Source of the DNA: a bacterium
GTDB taxonomy: Bacteria; Verrucomicrobiota; Verrucomicrobiia; Chthoniobacterales; Terrimicrobiaceae
Length of the DNA stretch: 9,150 nt
Assembly: GCA_009920585.1 (NCBI GenBank)
Contig: RFZT01000080.1
Location: 1-9,150 of the forward strand
Reading direction: 5' to 3'
Shown here: positions 1 to 5,209 of the stretch, piece after piece
How the letters are laid out: each line of letters opens with the position of its first letter
Position numbering within the stretch: the stretch's first letter is position 1
The notes under the pieces: generated by a model
The model's input: the letters and a program-made list of their open reading frames with translations, nothing else
The model's database searches: none
Told to the model about the DNA's origin: nothing
Made by a program: the position numbers and the translations under genes

Positions 1-554
1 GCATTAAAGCTCCTTACTTTGTCGTGCTTGGAACGATTGAGCCTCGAAAAAACCATCTCCTTCTACTGACTCTGTGGCGAGAACTCGTAAAACGCCATGG
101 CAGAGAGACACCGCATTTGGTGGTGCTCGGAAGGCGTGGATGGGAGTGTGAGCAGGCGGTCGATCTTTTGGAGCGCTGCTCTGCCATTCACCCATATCTC
201 ATCGAAAAAAATAATGCTTCGGACGAGGAGGTGGCGACGCTGCTGTCTGGAGCCCAGGCCTTGTTGATGCCCTCCTATGCAGAGGGGTTTGGGATGCCTG
301 TGCAAGAGGCTCTTGCACTCGGCACTCCTGTTATTTCGTCACCACTTCCGGCGATCAAGGAGTTTGCCGCTGATATACCCGATTATGCGGTGACTTACGA
401 TGGTGTACGCTGGATTGAACTTATTGAGGCCTACTCTCGCTCTTGCTCGCCTCAACGGGACTCGCAATTACAACGCATCTCGAGCTTCCGTCACCACACT
501 TGGCAAGAACACTTTCTGAAGGTCAAAGAGTTTTTGAAGGAGCGGCAAAGGTAG
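1..554 (+). CDS. Glycosyltransferase, GT4-like (group 1), C-terminal part; 5' end outside window
   Basis: The reading frame is open from the left edge (first full codon at base 3) to TAG at 552-554, about 183 residues. It is the C-terminal Rossmann half of a GT-B glycosyltransferase. The first strand reads YFVVLGTIEPRKNH, the usual start of the nucleotide-sugar-binding domain in this family. A second strand (LVVLGRRGWE) follows. The E-x7-E signature is in EGFGMPVQE, with its two Glu codons at 282-284 and 306-308, followed by ALGTPVISS. In this family that region contacts the sugar-nucleotide donor. The enzyme would transfer a sugar in the cytoplasm, fitting surface-polysaccharide assembly next to kpsC/kpsS. 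Donor and acceptor cannot be read from the sequence. The nearest start-like codon is GTG at 24, but homologous sequence continues upstream of it, so the gene is cut by the window edge and does not start there. Confidence 0.9.
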   Translation, partial: IKAPYFVVLGTIEPRKNHLLLLTLWRELVKRHGRETPHLVVLGRRGWECEQAVDLLERCSAIHPYLIEKNNASDEEVATLLSGAQALLMPSYAEGFGMPVQEALALGTPVISSPLPAIKEFAADIPDYAVTYDGVRWIELIEAYSRSCSPQRDSQLQRISSFRHHTWQEHFLKVKEFLKERQR

Positions 555-598
555 GAAGATAGCCCCAAATATCGCCATTAACCACAGCGCGGGTTGTT

Positions 599-624
599 TT
601 CGATCCATAGATTCGCAGATCGAA
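599..624. repeat. Inverted repeat upstream of the antitoxin gene (distal)
   Basis: Perfect 7-base arms TTCGATC (599-605) and GATCGAA (618-624) are separated by 12 bases. It lies in the 118-base gap between the glycosyltransferase stop and the antitoxin start. Antitoxins of the Phd/YefM class usually repress their own promoter by binding palindromes just upstream, so this may be an operator half-site pair. The pairing is seen in the sequence; the role is inferred. Confidence 0.4.
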
Positions 625-635
625 GATTATAGACA

Positions 636-655
636 ACTTGAAAAGTATTTCAAGT
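636..655. promoter_or_regulatory. 20-bp palindrome, candidate antitoxin operator
   Basis: Arms ACTTGAAA (636-643) and TTTCAAGT (648-655) are perfect reverse complements around the 4-base centre AGTA. The palindrome sits 17 bases before the first ATG of the antitoxin gene and 23 before the second, where an autoregulatory operator of a toxin-antitoxin operon would be expected. TTGAAA inside the left arm resembles a -35 box, but I see no good -10 box at the right distance. Operator function is inferred. Confidence 0.5.
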
Positions 656-667
656 CGCCTAAGTTTT

Positions 668-671
668 GAGG
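668..671 (+). promoter_or_regulatory. Ribosome binding site (GAGG) that favours the second ATG of the antitoxin gene
   Basis: GAGG ends one base before the ATG at 673, too close for normal use, but seven bases before the in-frame ATG at 679. The spacing argues that translation starts at 679, giving a protein beginning MLQLPVVDF and two residues shorter than the longest reading. Confidence 0.5.
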
Positions 672-672
672 T

Positions 673-912
673 ATGGAAATGCTTCAACTTCCGGTAGTTG
701 ATTTCAAATCTCGTTTTTCAGAGGCCTTAGAAATTGTGGCGCGAGGGGGCACGGTTTGCGTTACCTATAAGCGCAGGAGAAAGCCGGTTGCAGTGCTATC
801 CCCCCCTCCACACAAGGATGTTAAGCAAAAGCTTGGTATGCTCGCAGGGAAGGTCCATTTTCAGATTTCCAGCGATTGGGAGATTTCTGATCAGGAGCTT
901 TTGGAATCATGA
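673..912 (+). CDS. Antitoxin, Phd/YefM-type, partner of the downstream PIN toxin
   Basis: A 79-residue protein (77 if started at ATG 679, which the GAGG at 668-671 favours). The N-terminal part, VVDFKSRFSEALEIVARGG followed by a strand and the basic stretch KRRRKPVAVLSP, follows the Phd/YefM antitoxin pattern: two helices, a strand, and a K/R-KPVA-L signature near residues 36-45. That half dimerises and binds operator DNA. The C-terminal ~30 residues, rich in acidic and hydrophobic residues (SSDWEISDQELLES), would be the tail that wraps and blocks the toxin. The stop overlaps the toxin start (ATGA, 909-912), the usual arrangement for coupled translation of antitoxin and toxin. The palindrome at 636-655 is a likely autoregulatory site. 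The exact antitoxin subfamily is uncertain; the role follows from motif plus pairing. Confidence 0.85.
   Translation: MEMLQLPVVDFKSRFSEALEIVARGGTVCVTYKRRRKPVAVLSPPPHKDVKQKLGMLAGKVHFQISSDWEISDQELLES
893..897 (+). promoter_or_regulatory. Shine-Dalgarno sequence of the toxin gene
   Basis: AGGAG lies 11 bases before the toxin ATG at 909, inside the antitoxin coding region. The spacing is slightly long but usable. It would supplement translational coupling through the ATGA overlap. Confidence 0.45.
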
Positions 913-1310
913 GGTTGCTCTTGGATACCTGCTCTTTGATTTGGGCACTGCAGTCGCCAGATAAATTTGGAGTCGAAGCACGCCAAGCTTTGGAAAGTGT
1001 TGAGAACTCGATTCATGTCTCGCCGGTTTCCTTCTGGGAAATCAGTTTGAAATTTGCTCTCGGAAAACTTCGTATTGAAGGATCCACCCCAGAGGAAATT
1101 CCGGTTTTTGTTGGCCAAGCGGGCTGGCATGTGATCGAACTCGATGTGGCGACAGTGTCTTATTTTCATCGCTTGCCCACCATATCCGGCCACAAGGATC
1201 CCTTTGATCTTTTGCTGATTTGGACTGCGATAAGGGAAAAGTTCCTATTTGTAAGTAAAGACAGAGTGTTGCCCGAATATGAAAGAATGGGTTTGATAAC
1301 CTGTAAGTGA
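909..1310 (+). CDS. vapC: PIN-domain ribonuclease toxin (VapC type)
   Basis: A 133-residue single-domain protein of the PIN superfamily, whose members cleave RNA with Mg2+/Mn2+ held by a cluster of acidic residues. Visible motifs in order are: LLLDTCSLIWAL with Asp6 at the end of strand 1; SFWEISLK with Glu44; SGHKDPFDLLL with Asp97 and Asp100; and FVSKDRVLPEY with Asp118. This is the full acidic set, so the toxin looks intact. Length and the HKDPFD-LLI motif match the VapC-like group paired with Phd-type antitoxins. Its start overlaps the antitoxin stop by four bases. The stop codon lies inside the loop of a long inverted repeat (1278-1325). Target RNA cannot be read from the sequence. The module sits between a glycosyltransferase gene and the capsule operon and probably has no part in capsule synthesis. 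Confidence 0.9.
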   Translation: MRLLLDTCSLIWALQSPDKFGVEARQALESVENSIHVSPVSFWEISLKFALGKLRIEGSTPEEIPVFVGQAGWHVIELDVATVSYFHRLPTISGHKDPFDLLLIWTAIREKFLFVSKDRVLPEYERMGLITCK

Positions 1311-1325
1311 TCCCATTCTTTCGTA
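1278..1325. repeat. Long inverted repeat straddling the vapC stop codon
   Basis: GAAAGAATGGG (1281-1291) and CCCATTCTTTC (1312-1322) are perfect 11-base arms. The stem extends outward to 14 pairs (1278-1291 with 1312-1325) with one G-U pair. The 20-base loop contains the last vapC codons and the TGA at 1308-1310. The RNA could fold into a strong hairpin at the 3' end of the toxin-antitoxin transcript. No T-run follows, so it is not a standard intrinsic terminator; a 3'-end-protecting or translation-modulating hairpin is possible. Confidence 0.6.
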
Positions 1326-1364
1326 GCCGCCCTTGATACCCGATCCGGTTTCAGCTACTAAGTT

Positions 1365-1379
1365 TGACGCTATGCGTCA
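1365..1379. promoter_or_regulatory. 15-bp palindrome in the gap before kpsC; operator or weak terminator hairpin
   Basis: TGACGC (1365-1370) and GCGTCA (1374-1379) are perfect arms around TAT. The following bases (1380-1397) are T-rich with interruptions. This could be a protein-binding site for regulation of the capsule operon or the stem of a weak terminator for the toxin-antitoxin transcript. The symmetry is seen; the function is open. The rest of the 183-base gap (1311-1493) holds no gene I can support. Confidence 0.35.
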
Positions 1380-1481
1380 TCCTTGTTGTTTCCTTTTGCT
1401 GATCCGTTCTCGGAAGCACCTCCGTATGGAAAACGAATAGGACTTCATTTGGCTCAATGAATCGCTTTTTAAGCGCAAATA

Positions 1482-1487
1482 GATAAT
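1482..1487 (+). promoter_or_regulatory. Possible -10 box (GATAAT) immediately before kpsC
   Basis: GATAAT differs from the TATAAT consensus at one base and lies in an AT-rich stretch (1470-1494). No good -35 box is found about 17 bases upstream (bases 1459-1464 read TGAATC). If used, transcription would begin at about 1493-1495, at or next to the TTG start codon, giving a nearly leaderless transcript. This is weak evidence from a single hexamer. Confidence 0.25.
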
Positions 1488-1493
1488 TGCTTA

Positions 1494-2537
1494 TTGAAAT
1501 CCTCGACTAGAAATATTTATGCCGTTGGTTTTTCCATTTGGAAGCGACGGCATGTGCGGGCATTTCTGCAAGACAGCAATGTTACTTTTGTTAGAAAGCC
1601 AACAGGCCTACCCAAGCACAAGGGGCTCAGCGTTGCGACTTGGGGAATGAGGATTGCCTCATCGGATTTTCCAAGTGGAACGGAAATTATCCGTTTAGAA
1701 GATGGTTTTCTGAGGTCCGTTGGCTTAGGCGCCGATCTAGTGCGTCCGCTTTCTTGGGTGAGGGACAAAAGAGGCATTTACTACGATGCGACAAAGATTT
1801 CGGATCTAGAGTACATTCTCGAAACAACCAACTTTACAGCGGAACTCAAGGAAAGAGCCAAGAATCTGCGTGAAAGCCTCCTAGCTGCAGAAATCACAAA
1901 ATACAATGTGGGCAACTCGGAGAAGTGGCGAAGGCCACTGACGGATCAACGGGTGATCCTTGTTCCAGGGCAAGTCGAGTCTGACGCCTCGATTCAATAC
2001 GGAGCGGGCGAAGTCAAAACGAATCTAGACCTCTTAAAGGCGTCTCGGTGTGAAAACCCAGACGCCTTTATCGTTTATAAGCCGCATCCGGATGTGGTGG
2101 CCGGGCTGCGTTCTCAAGGTAGAAATGAATCGGAGGTGGCCGATTTTTGTGATGAAGTGGTAAGCGATATTTCCATGGGATCACTTCTCAAACAAGTGGA
2201 CGAGGTTCATTCGATGACTTCATTGACTGGCTTCGAGGCCTTGTTGCGTGGAAAGAAAGTGGTTGCGTATGGAATGCCGTTTTACGCGGGATGGGGACTT
2301 ACGGTCGATCGAGGAGTGAAGCCAGAAACAGCCGCACGTAGAACCACAAAACTGTCAATTGATGAGCTTGTTGCTGGAGCGCTCATTCTATACCCAAGCT
2401 ATGTGAGCAGAAAAACCGGGCAATTCAGCACGCCTGAGAATGCTCTTTGCGAGCTACTCGAATGGCGGGAGAAAGAATCCCAGCGGAGGATCTGGCAAAT
2501 CGTCTTGAGAAAGATACTTCAAGTCTTTCAATACTAG
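1494..2537 (+). CDS. kpsC: KpsC-like capsule polysaccharide protein (beta-Kdo transferase module), single-module form
   Basis: A 347-residue protein of the capsule synthesis family that includes KpsC/LipA. KpsC extends a Kdo linker on a phospholipid acceptor at the cytoplasmic face of the inner membrane, the linker to which capsule polymer is attached. Motifs: IYAVGFSIWKRR near the N-terminus; EDGFLRSVGLGADLVRPLS (from Glu69); the HP pair in YKPHPD (His198-Pro199), a hallmark of this family; and SMTSLTGFEALLRGKKVVAYG (240 onward). E. coli KpsC is about twice as long with two such modules; only one is present here. The start is TTG at 1494. No ATG occurs between the upstream in-frame stop (TAA, 1470-1472) and the conserved region, and no clear Shine-Dalgarno is seen, so the exact start is uncertain, though homology begins within about 10 residues of it. 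The gene ends two bases before the next one. Confidence 0.88.
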   Translation: MKSSTRNIYAVGFSIWKRRHVRAFLQDSNVTFVRKPTGLPKHKGLSVATWGMRIASSDFPSGTEIIRLEDGFLRSVGLGADLVRPLSWVRDKRGIYYDATKISDLEYILETTNFTAELKERAKNLRESLLAAEITKYNVGNSEKWRRPLTDQRVILVPGQVESDASIQYGAGEVKTNLDLLKASRCENPDAFIVYKPHPDVVAGLRSQGRNESEVADFCDEVVSDISMGSLLKQVDEVHSMTSLTGFEALLRGKKVVAYGMPFYAGWGLTVDRGVKPETAARRTTKLSIDELVAGALILYPSYVSRKTGQFSTPENALCELLEWREKESQRRIWQIVLRKILQVFQY

Positions 2538-2539
2538 TG

Positions 2540-3931
2540 ATGAACTTCACCAACGAAAATACTTCGCATTTTGTGCCGGTGAAGGCAAATGTGGGCCTGC
2601 AGCCGGTCCACCCTTTCCTTTCGCTTCTCAAGGCGAGGAGGAATATTCTCGCTCCTTTCAGTGAGGCGGAGTTCAGCCGCAAACTTTTTGGGTTTAAAAT
2701 TCTTCGCCAGAAATATCTCGTCTGTAATGCGCCTGAGCATGTGCGGACTACCTTTATTGAGAAGCATGAGAATTTTGACAAAAAAAGCCCGCAGCAACGC
2801 ACCGCTCTCGAGCCGATTTTAGGCGATGGATTATTTGCGAGCGATGGGGAGCTGTGGAAAGAGCGGCGTGATGCTTGTGCGCCGGCGCTGAAATCCGAAC
2901 TCTTAACGCTCTTTGTTCCGCTCATGGTGGAAACGGCGCTCGAGGTGCGGAACGGATGGGACCGTCTACCGCATGGCTCAACAGTCGATATGCTGCAGGA
3001 AATGGCTAAGATGACGGCACGCATTATTGGTCGAACGGTTTTTGGAGATGAGGTTCCTGAGGAAGAGGCAACCCAATCGGTAACGGGGTTTCACGACTAC
3101 CAAAAATGTGTGGAGCAAATGAGCTTCGCCGATTGCTTTGGGATTCCCGCACTCAAACTTTTTACGAATCCGCTGAAACTCTGGAAGACCCACCGGGCGG
3201 CTCGGGATGTGCAGGATGTCATTGACCGGATTATTGCGCGACGGAGAGAGAGCTGTATTTCCTCGCCACATAGTTTGATCGACCTTTTTTTGCAGCAGGA
3301 TGCTGCTTCGGGGAAGTGCCCAATGTCCAATCGGGCCGCACGAAATGAAGCGATCGTTATGTATATGGCAGGCCATGAGACAACGGCCAATACGCTGACT
3401 TGGTGCTGGTATCTGCTCGATGGGGCTCCTCGCGTGAGAGATCTTCTGCGGGCGGAGTTGGATGCCGTTCTCGGGGGCAGACTGCCTGGGCTGGAAGATG
3501 TGCCTCATCTTCCCTATACGCGTGCGGTAATAGAGGAAACGCTGAGACTTTATCCACCCGTTCCCATCCTTTCACGGCAGGCTAGATGTGGCGACAAAAT
3601 CGGCAACCAATCCATTGAAGCGGGAACAATAATCATGGTTCTCCCTTGGTTGCTGCATCGGCACAAGTTGTATTGGGAAAATCCCGATGCCTTCATTCCA
3701 GAGCGCTTTTTGCCAGACCAACCGCGTCCCGACAAATGTCTTTATCTTCCATTTAGCGTGGGCCCACGAGTCTGTCTCGGTCTGCGCTTTGGCCTAACGG
3801 AATCGATTTTATGTTTGGCCATTCTGGCCCAAAAATATTCTCCCAAGATCATGGATGGCCATAAGGTGGATATCAGTTGCCGCCTGACGCTGCGGCCTGG
3901 CGACTCATTGCCGATGCGTCTTGACAGTTGA
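2540..3931 (+). CDS. Cytochrome P450 monooxygenase (P450 A)
   Basis: A 463-residue protein. Start taken at ATG 2540, two bases after the kpsC stop; a longer in-frame reading from 2447 would overlap kpsC by 91 bases with non-homologous sequence. P450s insert one oxygen atom into a substrate using a Cys-ligated haem and two electrons from a redox partner. Landmarks: WKERRD in helix C; MYMAGHETTAN in helix I (AGHETT at 277-282, the oxygen-activation site); EETLR in helix K (Glu333-x-x-Arg336); IPERF; and the haem loop FSVGPRVCLG (405-414) with Cys412 as the iron ligand. The length fits a soluble or peripherally attached bacterial enzyme; I see no N-terminal membrane anchor. Substrate is unknown. 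The neighbouring acyltransferase and hydrolase suggest an acyl chain or lipid, which is inference. No Shine-Dalgarno is visible, so translation is probably coupled to kpsC. Same architecture as P450 B but clearly diverged from it. Confidence 0.93.
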   Translation: MNFTNENTSHFVPVKANVGLQPVHPFLSLLKARRNILAPFSEAEFSRKLFGFKILRQKYLVCNAPEHVRTTFIEKHENFDKKSPQQRTALEPILGDGLFASDGELWKERRDACAPALKSELLTLFVPLMVETALEVRNGWDRLPHGSTVDMLQEMAKMTARIIGRTVFGDEVPEEEATQSVTGFHDYQKCVEQMSFADCFGIPALKLFTNPLKLWKTHRAARDVQDVIDRIIARRRESCISSPHSLIDLFLQQDAASGKCPMSNRAARNEAIVMYMAGHETTANTLTWCWYLLDGAPRVRDLLRAELDAVLGGRLPGLEDVPHLPYTRAVIEETLRLYPPVPILSRQARCGDKIGNQSIEAGTIIMVLPWLLHRHKLYWENPDAFIPERFLPDQPRPDKCLYLPFSVGPRVCLGLRFGLTESILCLAILAQKYSPKIMDGHKVDISCRLTLRPGDSLPMRLDS

Positions 3932-3935
3932 TTCC

Positions 3936-4844
3936 ATGAAAAACGTGAATCGCATTACATTAAAGGATCGAGCAGACTGGCTGCTGCATCACCTTTTTCG
4001 CTATTTGCCTATTCCTGTTGTTTCGGCCTGTGGGGCTTTTTTGGGGCGGTGCTCGATGCGGGGGCATATCCGGCGAGACTCCAAGTGGGTTGCGCGGTAT
4101 CGTAAAAATGTGGCACATCTCTTCGGGATTAAAGAGCAGGGCTTGGTCAACGAGCAGTTGATTCGTTTGGGAGAAAATATTGGTCGCAATATGGCGGAGT
4201 ATGCGGTGAACGAACGCTTTTATCAGAGTCGATATCTCCGCTATGAGGGCCTTGAAAATCTTCAGAACCTAAGTCGTCCTCCCATCTTGATTACTGGACA
4301 CATGGGAAATTTTGAGCTCGCTGCCAGTTGCTGTGTTTGTCACGGCAGGCCAGTGAGCACGATTTCGGATCTTTCCTTGAATCCGATTCAACGGGCGATT
4401 GCCGTTGCTGTAAGGTCCCGTTGCTTCGCTCTTGCACCCGGATCCTATATGATCGAGGCGGGTTCTGCGACAATGAGGAGTGTTTTAAAAGCGATGGAGA
4501 GTGGCCAGATTCTCGTTTTCTACTGTGATGAGTATAAGGACAACCTCGTTTGGGGGCCCTCGCTGGGGCGTGACGTTCCGCTACGCGGCAACCGTGTTCT
4601 CGCGGCTAAGCTGGCGCATAAATTCCAGTCGTCCATCGTTCCTGTATCCATCCGTCGAGATGGAGGTTGCAACCTTGTTTCCGTCACGGAACCGCCAATT
4701 TATAGGCCGGAGAACGACCGGGCATCTGTCGAGGAAATTGCGCGCCGCATCGACCAGTGTCTTGAGACTTGGGTGCGGACTAACTATGATCAATGGTATT
4801 GGGCCCCTCAGCTCGCTTTGGAGCGGCCTTTTCCTCAATCCTAA
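3936..4844 (+). CDS. LpxL/HtrB-family lysophospholipid or lipid A acyltransferase
   Basis: A 302-residue protein from ATG 3936, four bases after the P450 A stop. A TTG at 3921 would add five residues and overlap the P450 gene by 11 bases; it is less likely. The family transfers an acyl chain from acyl-ACP or acyl-CoA onto a lipid A precursor or another lysolipid at the inner membrane. The catalytic H-x4-E motif is GHMGNFE (His122, Glu127). Further family landmarks are the N-terminal hydrophobic/amphipathic stretch (about residues 11-40), LGENIGRNMAEY, ILVFYCDEYKD, and IVPVSIRRDGG followed by a C-terminal QWYWAPQL segment, where homologues carry a W-x-W-like ending. Length is normal for LpxL (about 300). 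Its place between two P450 genes and kpsC/kpsS, rather than with lpx genes, suggests a specialised acceptor, perhaps the capsule glycolipid. That is inference; an ordinary lipid A role cannot be excluded. Confidence 0.85.
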   Translation: MKNVNRITLKDRADWLLHHLFRYLPIPVVSACGAFLGRCSMRGHIRRDSKWVARYRKNVAHLFGIKEQGLVNEQLIRLGENIGRNMAEYAVNERFYQSRYLRYEGLENLQNLSRPPILITGHMGNFELAASCCVCHGRPVSTISDLSLNPIQRAIAVAVRSRCFALAPGSYMIEAGSATMRSVLKAMESGQILVFYCDEYKDNLVWGPSLGRDVPLRGNRVLAAKLAHKFQSSIVPVSIRRDGGCNLVSVTEPPIYRPENDRASVEEIARRIDQCLETWVRTNYDQWYWAPQLALERPFPQS

Positions 4845-4846
4845 CA

Positions 4847-5209
4847 ATGACGTTTTTCAGTACACTCAAAGAACGCGGAGCGGGTTTTCTGCTCATGTGC
4901 GCTATCGTGCCATTGGCAGTGCTTGGCTATTTTTTGATTTGCATTCACGGATTATTCGGACGCACCGCTCGCGTTCGCTCCGCAGTGAGGGCACTTGACC
5001 ATTTTGTGAATGCTTCGGTTTTCAACGGGTATGCTTGGGAATCCTTGTCGTCTCATGCGTGGAGGGAGAGAAGTCGTCCCTGGGCGATTCTGGTCGTTCG
5101 GTTTTTGGATTTTTTTCAAAAAGACCATTGCTGTAGAGCCAACAAACGTGAGCAACCGGTCGTGGACATGATCCTTGAAAGAGGGCTCCATCAACAAACA
5201 ATCAAGTGA
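4847..5209 (+). CDS. Small membrane-anchored protein of unknown function
   Basis: A 120-residue protein from ATG 4847, two bases after the acyltransferase stop; a longer reading from 4793 would overlap that gene. Residues about 13-35 (GFLLMCAIVPLAVLGYFLIC and onward) form one clear membrane helix, followed by a cytoplasmic-type basic segment. The soluble part carries a compact signature: RALDHFVNASVFNGYAWESLSSHAWRE in two overlapping blocks (RALDHFVNASVFNG and YAWESLSSHAWRE), then RPWAILVVRFLDFF and DHCCRANKREQ. From memory, this order (LD..N..G.y.ES.SSraWR...W......iDf......HC..a) resembles small uncharacterised proteins common in phages and prophages; I could not verify this. I do not assign a function. 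The stop overlaps the next start by four bases (GTGA), so it is coupled to the hydrolase and is probably expressed as a real gene. Confidence 0.75.
   Translation: MTFFSTLKERGAGFLLMCAIVPLAVLGYFLICIHGLFGRTARVRSAVRALDHFVNASVFNGYAWESLSSHAWRERSRPWAILVVRFLDFFQKDHCCRANKREQPVVDMILERGLHQQTIK

Noticed and set aside
579..600. Intrinsic terminator after the glycosyltransferase (AACC...GGTT followed by TTTT)
   Set aside because: Only four pairs plus a wobble can form, too weak to call a terminator.
1364..1369. TTGACG as a -35 box for kpsC
   Set aside because: No -10-like hexamer lies 16-18 bases downstream (bases around 1387-1392 read TGTTTC-like sequence). The match overlaps the palindrome at 1365-1379, which explains it better.
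1311..1493. A broken gene or insertion-sequence remnant in the gap before kpsC
   Set aside because: All frames are short and interrupted, none matches a family I recognise, and no terminal inverted repeats or target duplications are visible.
2447..2539. N-terminal extension of P450 A from the start-type codon at 2447
   Set aside because: It would overlap kpsC by 91 bases, and the added residues look like out-of-frame kpsC sequence. The ATG at 2540 fits the operon spacing.
2425..3024. A 199-codon open frame on the minus strand across kpsC/P450 A
   Set aside because: It lies opposite strongly supported P450 coding sequence, its product is Ser/Arg-rich with no recognisable motif, and the whole operon runs on the other strand.
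2978..3508. A 176-codon minus-strand frame inside P450 A
   Set aside because: Antisense shadow of the P450 gene; no motif and no separate promoter or ribosome site seen.
4501..4998. A 165-codon plus-strand frame overlapping the acyltransferase and small-protein genes
   Set aside because: It overlaps the acyltransferase, whose motifs are clear, and its product shows no family features. It is a shadow frame.
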